In this document: positions 45,401 through 56,027 of the stretch, piece after piece | How positions within the stretch are numbered: position 1 is the first letter of the stretch | Layout of the letters: every line of letters starts with the position of its first letter | Assembly (NCBI RefSeq): GCF_937616625.2 | Contig: NC_065570.1 | Coordinates: 70,087,665 to 70,151,664 of the forward strand | DNA from: Mercurialis annua | Taxonomy: Eukaryota > Streptophyta > Magnoliopsida > Malpighiales > Euphorbiaceae | Reading direction: 5' to 3' | Length of the DNA stretch: 64,000 nt | The notes under the pieces: model-generated | Told to the model about the DNA's origin: nothing | What the model saw: only the letters and a program-made list of their open reading frames with translations | The model's database searches: none | Translations under genes and position numbers: made by a program

Positions 45401-48400
45401 GTTATTCAACCTCGTCTGGTTGAATCTTTGGCTGTCAGCACTGTCGACTTCGTATCATGTGGAGAGTTTCATACTTGTGCTGTGACAATGGCTGGAGAAC
45501 TCTACACATGGGGAGATGGCACACATAACGCTGGGCTTCTTGGTCATGGTACTGACGTCAGCCACTGGATACCCAAGAGAATTTCTGGTCCACTTGAGGG
45601 ACTTCAAATTGCTTCAGTTACTTGTGGTCCTTGGCATACAGCCTTAGTAACATCAACAGGGCAGCTTTTTACTTTTGGCGATGGAACATTTGGTGTGTTG
45701 GGACATGGTGATAGAGAAAGTGTTGCTTATCCTAGAGAAGTAGATTCTCTTACTGGGTTAAGGACAATTGCTGTCGCATGTGGGGTGTGGCATACTGCTG
45801 CTATTGTGGAGGTTATTGTCACGCAGTCTAGTTCCAGTATTTCATCTGGAAAGTTGTTTACTTGGGGTGATGGGGACAAAAATCGACTTGGACATGGAGA
45901 CAAGGAACCTCGGCTTAAACCGACCTGTGTACCAGCATTAATTGATTACAACTTCCACAAAATTGCCTGTGGCCATAGTTTGACTGTTGGCTTGACCACA
46001 TCAGGACATGTATTTACCACGGGTAGTACTGTTTATGGTCAACTGGGGAATCCTTATGCTGATGGGAAGCTACCTTGCTTGGTAGAAGATAAGCTTTCTG
46101 GAGAATGTGTTGAAGAAATTGCTTGTGGTGCATATCATGTGGCAATTTTAACATCCAGGAACGAAGTTTATTCATGGGGAAAGGGTGCCAACGGGAGGCT
46201 GGGCCATGGTGATGTCGAGGATCGTAAAACACCGGCTCTAGTTGAAGCTTTGAAGGACAGACATGTAAAGTACATTGCTTGTGGTGCAAATTACACTGCA
46301 GCTATATGTCTTCATAAGTGGGTTTCGGGTGCTGAGCAGTCGCAATGTTCATCATGTAGGCAGGCCTTTGGGTTTACTCGAAAGAGACATAACTGCTATA
46401 ATTGTGGTCTTGTGCACTGCCATTCATGCAGTTCCAAAAAAGCAACAAGAGCAGCTCTAGCGCCTAATCCAGGAAAACCATATCGTGTATGTGATTCTTG
46501 TTTTGTAAAGCTTAACAAGGTATCGGAGGCTAGTAATCACAGTAGGAAGAATTCTGTTCCTCGTCTTTCAGGCGAAAACAAGGACAGGCTAGACAAAGCC
46601 GAGATAAGACTATCAAAGTCTGCATTTCCCTCAAATTTGGATTTGATTAAGCAGTTAGATAGCAAAGCAGCCAAACAAGGAAAGAAAGCTGATACTTTTT
46701 CTCTTGTTCGCTCATCTCAAGCACCTTCTTTGTTACAGCTGAAAGATGCTGTATTGTCTAACGCTGTTGATATGCGAGCAAAAGTTCCAAAACCAGTTCT
46801 TACACCATCTGGGGTTAGTTCCCGGTCTGTGTCACCTTTTTCAAGGAGACCTAGTCCTCCACGTTCTGCTACACCAGTTCCAACAACGTCAGGACTTTCC
46901 TTTTCGAAAAGTGTTACTGATAGTTTGAAGAAAACAAATGAAATTTTGAACCAAGAAGTGCTCAAGTTGCGTGCACAGGTATATTGGAACAAGTTCGCAA
47001 GTTTTTTGTTTGAATATCAAGTTTGCAAGTTAGTTATGCATATGCTTAGTGCTTTAGGCGATTTTTTGTACTCCTTAAAATATTAATATCATTTTCTTGA
47101 GTGACGATTACTTCTTTTCTTGTCGCTTCTGACTTTTTTTGATTGGTGGGATTAGTTGGTTGAGGATTTTTTGTTTGGGATAGACTTTGGTGGGTAACAC
47201 ATTGAAATTTGAGGTTAAAATTTGGTGTAGGTTGAGAACCTGAAACAAAGATGCGAATTTCAAGAATCGGAACTTCAGAAATCAGGAAAGAAGATACAAG
47301 AAGCTATGGCGTTAGCTGCGGAAGAATCTTCCAAATCTAAAGCTGCAAAAGATGTTATAAAATCACTTACTGCACAGGTAAACATATCCCTATATAATTT
47401 TTAATCACGTATTCATTTCTTCCATGAGATCTGATTCAGGATTCAAGAGTTTTCTTTAGAATTGGGACACACTGCTTGACATTAGCTGTATACTTTGCAT
47501 GTAGTTGTTAAAATGTGTAAAGATGATCACCTGTTGATAATGTTAATGATTTTGTGAATATCTGTTCATGAAACCTTTAACAATTAGTTAAATATTCATT
47601 TTTACTTAACTACCACAGCTGAAGGATATGGCTGAGAGATTACCACCTGGCGTTTATGACACCGAAAACACGAAAGCAGCTTACCTAACAAATGGCTTTG
47701 AGCCGAATGGTTTATATCATGCTGATGCAAATGGAGAGAGGCATTCAAGATCTGATTCTATAAGTATGACTTCCTTGGCTTCCCCCACGAGAGTCGACTC
47801 TATATTGTCAAACGGAGTGCAAGGTCCAGCCTATTCATTCCGGGATTCATTTCCAACTAATGGAAGGGATGACCATTCAGATGCCAGACTGTCAAATGGT
47901 GGTGGAGTTCAATTTGGTCATAATGTGCCTGACGGTGTTGATGGGAAAGAATCTAGGTCTCTCCATGATGGGGAGCATGGTGCTAGATCGAGGGATTCAG
48001 CATCAGTTGCTAGCAGTAATCAAGTTGAGGCTGAGTGGATTGAACAGTATGAGCCTGGTGTGTATATAACACTAGTGGCCTTGCGTGATGGAACTAGAGA
48101 TCTTAAACGAGTGCGATTTAGGTAACTTTTCCCTCCATAATTGTTGATGTGTGGTACTTTACATATTTAATTTTCTCTCATTTTCTTGTGCTATATAAAT
48201 AAATAATTAAATAATTTTAGAAATTGAAATTTTATTAATTTAATATGAAATAGGGAGTGAAAATTGATTCTCTAGATACAGAGCTAACCAAGTGTTGATT
48301 TTAAATTTGCTTAATAAAGAGTCTATTGAACTCTTAATTTATTGACAAACTTTTTGAATAAAGAGTTTTGACTCTTTTAATGAATCTGTTGGAGATGTTG

Positions 48401-48789
48401 TAAGACTTGTTGACTACCAAAATATTTGATATGATAAGCTGGTGAATTTCAGATTTCTGTAGGTTTGCTGATTGCCATGCAATAAATATTTTCTCGGATA
48501 TGGTAGATTCATTTTATTCTGCTCTAGTGGTATAAGATGCGGAAAAATATGTTACCTTCTGGATCTGTTATAAAACTATCTTGGTTTATAACTATTGTAC
48601 TGCAATCTGATTATTTAAATGTTTTGCAGCCGAAGAAGATTTGGGGAGCACCAAGCAGAGACTTGGTGGTCAGAGAATCGTGAAAAGGTGTATGAAAAAT
48701 ATAATGTACGTGGATCAGACAAATCCTCGGTCTCTGGCCAGGCGGCACGCAGATCAGAGGGCGCCATGTCAGTTTCTTCCCAACCTTAA
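42463..48789 (+). CDS. PRAF1-like: PRAF/RLD protein (PH, RCC1 repeats, FYVE, BRX)
   Basis: Nine coding exons, all with consistent phase: 42463-42513, 42933-43019, 43863-43952, 44075-44161, 44245-44364, 44876-46978, 47231-47377, 47619-48121 and 48630-48789. They encode about 1,115 aa. Residues about 12-135 form the PH domain ([31 protein letters not shown]). About 235-625 are seven RCC1-like blades (repeated HTAxV, TWG and GRLGHG motifs). About 626-692 form a FYVE finger with the family variant [10 protein letters not shown] rather than R+HHCR. Then come a Ser-rich linker, a coiled coil in exon 7 ([16 protein letters not shown]), and a C-terminal BRX domain ([20 protein letters not shown] ... 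[21 protein letters not shown]). Family members bind phosphoinositides; the RLD proteins act with LAZY proteins in PIN polarity and gravitropism (established for Arabidopsis). Exon 6 alone carries all RCC1 and FYVE coding. No lesion seen. Confidence 0.93.
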
Positions 48790-49678
48790 AGGGAGTGAGG
48801 GAAGTACGGTCTCGACACATTTTGTACCTCAGACGACGATTAGGCGAGATGAACATAGGCCAGCACCTGTTTCTTTTGTTCTTTTTTGTTCTCCCCTCCC
48901 CTCCCGTCCCATCAATTCATTATTTTGTTTCATTTAAGTTGTAGGGTACTTGCCCTTAGAAATCTGTTGTATTGTAGTGTATATAAAAGCATCAATTGTG
49001 AGATAATCTGGGCAAGAAAGTTTTCTTCCTCGCTTTAACTTCTTTTGATAGGCAACTCCTCCTGTCCTCGCGGGAGCCTTCTTCTGTGCTCGGGATGCTA
49101 ATATATCCTGTATAAAACAGTTGTTCATTCAGGTTGTGCCTCAAGGGATGGCTATGCTATGGCGTGTTTTGGATTCATCATTCCATGTAGCTTCTCCGGG
49201 AGGTCAGGTATTTTCTGGATACGGACATTGTATAGTAATTCCTGGAGTATCCAGCTATTGATAGTGTAAACATACATTTATTTTGTAAAAGTTAGAGCCT
49301 GGAAGGCTGAAATGAGAATAGTTGGTTGCATTATCATTTTGGGTTTGAGCACATGGGTCAGAGTTAGGTGGTCAGGCACGTAGGTTTTGGTTGTTGAGAA
49401 ATTATAGATCACTGGATGATAATTTTGGAAATATTTGGACAAAATTGCATGGTTTTTCTTTCTTTTGTCCGCTCCAGTAATTACTGTAATGAACACATCC
49501 CTTTTTTGGGTGAAGAAATGGTGATCTATATCACTGGCGTTTTAAAAATTGAACTGGTGGACAAATCAATATGGCCATATTGGTTTAATAACCGGTTCAA
49601 CTAGTTAAGCATTTATATATAAACATATACATAAATTTCTAACTAGTAAATTACCTGAAAAATTAGTAAACGACTCCA
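48790..49678. other. 3' region of PRAF
   Basis: The sequence following the stop has the look of a transcribed 3' UTR (mixed composition) to roughly 49270. A definite polyadenylation site cannot be set. No other gene recognised. Confidence 0.4.
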
Positions 49679-49687
49679 TTCTAATTA

Positions 49688-50043
49688 GGGTAATTACATA
49701 TAAAATCACTACCTTTACACGTTTTTTCATTTTAATCACATCCTTTAAAAAGTGTCGACTAAAATCACCACCTTTCATTTCTTTTTTAAATCTATCACGA
49801 ATGTGAAAATTCGGTGTCTCTTTGTTGATTCGACAACTGGAATTAACAAAAAAAAAAGTAAGAGGAAGGTATTTTTTGTGTTAATTAGGCCATCAGTTAT
49901 ATTAACATTTATTTGGAAGGAAAAAGACACCGGATTTTCTCATCGGTGATAGATTTGCAAAAGAAAAAATGAAAGGTGATGATTTTATTTGATACTTTTT
50001 AAAGGACGTGATTAATGATGGTGATTTTATATGGAATTAACCC
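49688..50043. mobile_element. Mutator-like MITE, 356 bp, near-perfect 9-bp duplication
   Basis: The left end GGGTAATTACATATAAAATCAC and the right end (reverse complement GGGTTAATTCCATATAAAATC) form long inverted arms continuing through ATCAC.TCCTTTAAAAAGT and CACCTTTCATTT. Flanking 9-mers ttctaatta (49679-49687) and ttataatta (50044-50052) differ at one base. Confidence 0.75.
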
Positions 50044-50549
50044 TTATAATTAATACTAATAATAAGCCAAATGGTTCTATGATTAAACTAGTTCAATATT
50101 TTTTATATTTGCAGCTCTTCTCTTCAAAGAAATTGGACTGTATTCAATTCTTTAGAAACGAACAAGACTGATTTTTGGTTCCGGTTGAATTGGCCGGCCT
50201 GATTTGATTCTTGATACATACAGTGCAGATATGTTGTCATTGTGGTGGTGACAAATTCTTTTGTGAACGACTGTTTGTGTTTGTGCCAGTTATTCTATAT
50301 TCCATTCCCATATCAATAGACTGTAGCTAAATTATGAGTACCAATCTTGATGCCTATTCATTGCTCGAGGCTCAAAGCTTCCAGTTTCATGTCATCTACA
50401 CTGTTGCACAAATTCTAGTCAAAAATACTCTAAATATGGAATTATTTCAAATTAAAAGCAGAAAAATTAGGAAAAATTGCTAATTTTTTTTAGAAATTTC
50501 TTGTGTCGAGAACAAACTACTTTTTCGAATATAATTAATTTTAGGTTAA

Positions 50550-50653
50550 GCAATGAGCTATAGTTCAAATGGTATAGGCTGTGGACAACAAACTGCTAGG
50601 CCGTGAATTTAATTTCTCCATCAATCTCTCCTTCCAATTACTCAAAATAAAAA
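50550..50653 (+). mobile_element. Short tRNA-derived SINE, copy 3, with target duplication
   Basis: Starts gcaatgagctatagttcaaa.tggtatagg (A-box region), continues with gacaacaaactgctaggccg and a worn B box (gtgaatttaatttctcc), and ends in ccaattactcaaaataaaa. It is bracketed by ttaattttaggttaa (50535-50549) and ttaatttaggttaa (50654-50667), the same sequence but for one T in a homopolymer. That is a 14-15 bp retroposition duplication. The body is about 104 bp, unusually short for a SINE. Confidence 0.7.
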
Positions 50654-50667
50654 TTAATTTAGGTTAA

Positions 50668-53150
50668 AAAATAATATAATTGTTTTAAATTAGTATTTAG
50701 TTATTAATATTTTATCATTAATAATTAAAATATTATAAAGTATTATTAGTTAAGATTATTACTAGTTAATATTGATTAAAATATTAAAAATAATTAAAGT
50801 AATTACTATGTAAAATTTGGATTTCTTGTAAAATTTTATAAATTCAATTCTTTTGATATTAAAAATCAAGTTGGAGGAAAATAATTTAAGCCTACATGTG
50901 CTTTGCCATCATTTTTCAAGAGTATTATAAATAAAAATACATGTTTGTCACATTAAATTTATAATTATCTTTTTTTATTGTTTCATATTAATTGGTGTAG
51001 TTTAGCTGGTTGTGTTACAGTGGCAAACTGTTGTATGTCAATTTGTCAGATAAAAGAGTATATAACTGATAGCCTGTACTTGAATCATTGGTAATTTAAA
51101 ATTTTGTAAAATACTACTCCGTATTTACAAAAGAATTGCTATAGAACAAAGGTTTCTTTTTCTTTTGAGGGTTAGTATAGAACAAAGTTATTAATAATAG
51201 GAAAAAGGATCGTTTATACCCTTATGGTTTGACTCTAAAATCAAATAAGCCCTCAACGTCTATAAAAATTCAAATATGCCCCAACGCCTTAAAAAATGAA
51301 TAACCATGTCCCCAATTTTTACACATAAATGAAATATTGGGGTCTGATTGTCAAAATCGGGAGTCTGATTGTTCATTTTATAAGACATTAAGGGTATATT
51401 TGAATCTTTTCTAACATTGAGACTTACTTGATCTTACATCCAAATCTTAGCGGTATAAATGATCGTTTTCTCTTAAATAATATGATTGAGCTATGCGAAG
51501 GATTGTAAAGGAGTGCACGTGTTGCATTAGTTCAAGCATGATCATAAATCATTAGGTATGGGTCAAAATAATTAAATTAATTATTTTGCCTTTCCGTATA
51601 TATACATTTTTTAATTAAATAATTTTATTTTTGCAGACAGATTAATTAATTTAATGTGAGTGTGAACGTTGAGGATTATCTGACAACCTTATTGCAGTTT
51701 TTCAATTTATAATTTGGTAGAGCAAGTATCAATGTATGCATAGGATGATATCATCAATTAGCTTATAAATTTCAGGATTAGTTAATAAAACAGGATTACT
51801 GTTGTAGTATTTCTCTTTAGGGTGTGTATTGATCGGTTTAGTATGTGAAAACTGATTTTTTTTCTCAAATTGTCATCGAAAATGTATAACAAAAATTATT
51901 ACAAAAAATATATTATTTTATTCGGTTGACTATTTTAATTAATTGAATATCTGATTCATTAATGTTAATTACTAAAAAATAAAATTAATTTTTTTATTAT
52001 TAATTTTTATTACATATAAATTTAAGGAGCAAATGGACATTTAAATTTTAGGATTTTTTTTAAAGATGATTGTTGTATGAAGAAGAACAAGCTGACATTA
52101 AACAATCTGATTGATATATAATGGCATAAGTCAACATTTTTTTAAAAAATTTATACATGGAATCATAATTTGTTGCAGTGACAGTCCAAAAATAACTTTC
52201 AACTTAGTAAATTGCACGAAAGACAGATGTCACCTCAGCATCTCGATTTTTTTTAAAAAATGTTGGTGTCCAAATATGATAGTTTTTAAAAAGTGTGATT
52301 AAATTGAAAAAAATGTGTAAAGTAAGTGAACTTTTATGATATTAAACCTAAATTCTATAAAAAAAATATCTTTTTTTTTTCTAAAAAAACAATATAATAC
52401 TGAATAAATCGACTTGAATTAACTCACCTTTTCAATTTTTTAATCATAACCAAACTACACTAGTCAAAAATAATATCAAACTAAATTTTTTTATTTTAGT
52501 CGGTATTCGATTATAAACAATCTTACTTCCATCAACCCTACTTCCTTTTAAGTCAACTGAACAGGCATAATATTTTATCTACCAAGGATTTTTTTTCGAA
52601 AAAATTAGTAGAAATTTTTGATGTGTCCTCTATGTTTAACCAAACCCACATGAAATCTCCCTATAGCAAACCAAAGTTTAATTATTCTTTAATAAACATT
52701 GACTTTTAGGCTGTCATTAAGGATGAACATTTTTGACATGCTCCCCTATTCTTATTAGGTTAGATTTGATTTTCTTGACGCACGGTACGGTATGTAGTGT
52801 AGCCATAAATTTTCTACCCATTATATTGAGAATTAAAACGGCATTGCTTTTAAATTATTCCGTACGATTTATCGATTTTGAGTTAGGTTTGACATAATTT
52901 AAATTGAATGTGGTAAGTCATCAGCATTCCGGTCCAAAAAAATAGAGAGAAGACAAGAGAAAAACGTTAGTAACAAATTACTAAGAAAAATATAGAAAAA
53001 TAATTGTTTAAAAAAAATGTAATCGATGGAAAAACAGTTGAAAATAATTGATAATTAGCAACCTTTCAATCTATTAATTTACTAGAAAAATATTATTTCT
53101 TAACTCACTCAATTATATATATTATTTAATTTGAATCTCATTTTAAAATA
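50668..53150. other. Intergenic, with a fold-back element at about 51200-51472
   Basis: No gene. At 51200-51472, ggatcgtttataccc..., with tcaaataagccctcaac and attcaaatatgcccc, on the left pairs with its near reverse complement on the right (gggtatatttgaat ... ggtataaatgatcgtt). This is an old MITE with AAATAAT-like flanks but no clean duplication. The rest is AT-rich. Confidence 0.5.
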
Positions 53151-53724
53151 GGCAAAATACATAACGGGGTTCCTGTACTTTTGTTATTTTTGTAACTGAG
53201 TCCTTCAACTTTATTTTTATTTGATAGAATCCCTTTCAACTTCAGTTTCATCCTCAATATTATAATGTTTTTATTCAACTCCTTAACAGATGAAAATAAA
53301 ACTCAAATTAGACAAAAACCATTTGAAATAATTATGTTACGCATTTCTAAATTTCTATTTTTTTTTACAAAATTGATTTATTAGATACCTAAAAATTTAA
53401 ATAAAGTAGATTCTTTATTATTAGTTTTAATTAATTATTTAGTCGTGTAATTCATATTTATCTTTTTATCAATGATTAAAAAAATAAAAATAAAAGCTAA
53501 ATGAGTCTAATCCAACAAAATTTAAGTTGAAGATTCTACTTATAAAAGCGGTGTCATAATTTAACATATTAATTATATGTTTGTAACTCATGCTCATAAT
53601 TTCTGCTAGTTGGAGATTCATGAATGATAAAATTAGAAGTTTAGGTATCCAATTAAAAAGAAGTGAAGTTGGAGGATCCAGTTATAAAATAAGTGATAAT
53701 TCGAGGATATCGTTATGGGTTGGC
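53151..53724. repeat. Imperfect inverted-repeat element, 574 bp
   Basis: Left GGCAAAATACATAACGGGGTTCCTGTAC and right (reverse complement) GGCCAACCCATAACGATATCCTCGAA. Further matched motifs (gtaactgagtccttcaactt / taactggatcctccaactt) support a fold-back of MULE-MITE style. Flanks tttaaaata and tttaagaac are only partly alike, so the borders are tentative. Confidence 0.45.
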
Positions 53725-55178
53725 CTTTAAGAACTTTATATTTTCTGTAGAAATAACCAGGATACGCAATGATTAAAATTTCTAAATCAGATTCTAAAAC
53801 CAATAGTATACGATGCAATTTAATCATTTCAAGACAATTGTAACTCTACTGAATTGACTAATAAATAGAGAAAATTTAACTTTACAGCACGATTTCAATT
53901 TTTTTACATATGACAAAATTTTAAAAGAAATTAGTAGCCTATTAGAGTTTAAATATTTTAATTTCTGCACAAACATGAGCATCATATCATGCCTTTAGTA
54001 AATGAACAAAACCCATATGATAAATTAGTAATATGTATAATATGATGCGTAAACTTGCTAAATTAGGCAAAACAATATGATGATGTGTAATTTTATAATA
54101 CCTCTTTGATGTTTTAAAGCTCAATATATATTTGTTTGGATCTCTAGCTACATCATATCCATGTTCTTTTTGACTTTATCCCTTGTTGTATTAAAGACAG
54201 ACATAAGTGCATATATTTTATCCGAGAAAAAGCTAAGATTATTTTATTTTGTCCTCAAAGAAAAAAAGTATAGAAGATGAGAAAATTTATATCAAAACTA
54301 AATCTTCTACCAACTTTTTCCTATGAATTTTATTATTCATAAATTATAAAATTTACTTATGAGGGTGTAAATTTATGAACAATTAAATTTAGATAAAAAA
54401 AATTATAATGTATATAGAGTAGCATATGAATATTGTATATTTGTATGCATGTCGGGCGAGTCAGTGGATTTTTTATAAAATGGGCAAAAATATAAAATGA
54501 TTAATGATTTTTTTATTGTATTTTTATAAAGGTGGATGAAACAAAAATTTCATGATGGCAAATTTTTTTCGTAAGGGGACCAAAATTGTGTAATTGTTTT
54601 ATGTCAATGATATTATTTAAAAATTTAAATTTATAAAATGAATAATTAACTATACGTTCTATATATTTCCATCTAAATATGTACTAGTCGAAGTAGTTAG
54701 TAGGTATTGAAAAATTGATGTATTTTCCATGTAATTTCATCAGAAAATGTATACACCTACGACTAAAATCGATTTAATTTTACTTTGGAAATATTTATCA
54801 AAAAAAAAATTTACTTTGGAAATTGATTGGTGGGTATGAATAAGTTACTGGACATGCTTTCGTATAGCTACATAGTAGCTACATTATATATATGTTGCAC
54901 AGAAAGGACTTATAATTAATAATTAGAAAAGAAAAAGAGATAAAAGATATAGTTCATTAATTATTACTATGAGATCATATCAAATATCACGTCACCTTCA
55001 CTTAGTTTATGCGTATGGTCACTCCATCCCACTGTTCATTGTCTAGCACGCATTCTCATTTTCACTCCAAATATTTTACCAATTAACCACTCCTCTCCAG
55101 AATCAGAACTTTTGTTTAATTACATCCTATTCTACCAAGTCACTACTACCTAGCTAGCTACATAAAGAATCAAAAAGT
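53725..55178. other. Intergenic, no gene seen
   Basis: AT-rich; nothing coding or structured recognised. It ends at a strong hairpin (55179-55264). Confidence 0.45.
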
Positions 55179-55264
55179 TGTACACAATTCCATGATTATC
55201 GGATGCAAAAATCAAGTCATTCAATTAGGCTAATTTTTATCCGATAATCATGGAATTGTGCACA
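55179..55264. ncRNA. Candidate small-RNA hairpin, 26-bp stem
   Basis: The 26-nt arm TGTACACAATTCCATGATTA...TCGGAT (55179-55204) pairs with 55239-55264 over 26 positions with a single A-C mismatch, around a 34-nt loop. The total of 86 nt and the arm length fit a young plant MIRNA or siRNA-producing hairpin. No known miRNA sequence is recognised in it. It could equally be the core of a tiny fold-back transposon; no target duplication was found. The strand of transcription is unknown. Confidence 0.35.
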
Positions 55265-55790
55265 TCTTTTCTTAAGTTACATAAATTAGTTACATATTTT
55301 CTTTTAATCCGTGTTTCTCACAAAATTTAATTAATTTAAACGATCTTAAATCATTCTCATCGAAGTTAGCTATCAAGTAAACAGAAAAAGAGGATTATAT
55401 CCTGAATATACATGCTATAATTTTATATGAGAGTCTGATCAGTTTCGATATTATAATAAAATTAATCTCTAACAAAAGCATAAATATATCTGTTTCTAAT
55501 ACAAACTGTCTTAATTACTTGTGTACAACATCTAGATAATTTAATTTGCTCAATCTTTTGATTCATCTTTGCTATATCTGACGCAAAAACTCATGAATAG
55601 CAAGATATACAAACAATTAATCCTTTCCTTTTAATCTCAAATATATATAGAACAGAACCCAAAAAAGTTTTGAAAGAATATTAACCCTACGTACCAGCTC
55701 CATGTACATACCCATCAAGATTTTTGCATGAGAATCATAAAAAAAGCAGACACCAAAATGTAAATTATCGGGCTGTTAACTGCTAAATCT
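55265..55790. other. 3' flank of the IDL gene
   Basis: Downstream region of the minus-strand peptide gene, AT-rich, nothing else recognised. Confidence 0.4.
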
Positions 55791-56027
55791 TCATGGCCAT
55801 GTGTTTGTGCTTTGTAGGCCAATGCCGTTGTGTTTCTTTGAAGGACCAGAAGGTGGGATCGGCATTGCTTTGGGCAAGAAACCATAGAAAGTACGTGGCG
55901 AATTTTGAGTGGTTGGCCTGACCTTAAACGGTTGATATGTTGAAGAGTGAGAGTGATGAGCAAGAGAAGAGACAAGCAAGAACACTAACACAATTATATG
56001 AGTACTTCTGCAATGGAAACTGCCCAT
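55791..56027 (-). CDS. IDL: IDA-LIKE (IDL) secreted peptide precursor
   Basis: Single exon, 78 aa, start at 56027. Residues 1 to about 28 are a signal peptide (hydrophobic IIVLVFLLVSSLA, then HHSHSS), followed by a variable spacer and the C-terminal peptide region FYGFLPKAMPIPPSGPSKKHN (47-67). The 12-residue core PIPPSGPSKKHN matches the IDA consensus PIPPSAPSKRHN except Ala to Gly and Arg to Lys. An 11-residue tail, GIGLQSTNTWP, follows. In Arabidopsis the processed, hydroxylated peptide binds HAESA/HSL2 receptor kinases to drive abscission and other cell separation; IDL paralogues act in roots and stress. The size and layout are normal for the family. Its neighbour on one side is PRAF, as (from memory) for Arabidopsis IDL5. 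Confidence 0.9.
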   Translation of the reverse strand: MGSFHCRSTHIIVLVFLLVSSLAHHSHSSTYQPFKVRPTTQNSPRTFYGFLPKAMPIPPSGPSKKHNGIGLQSTNTWP

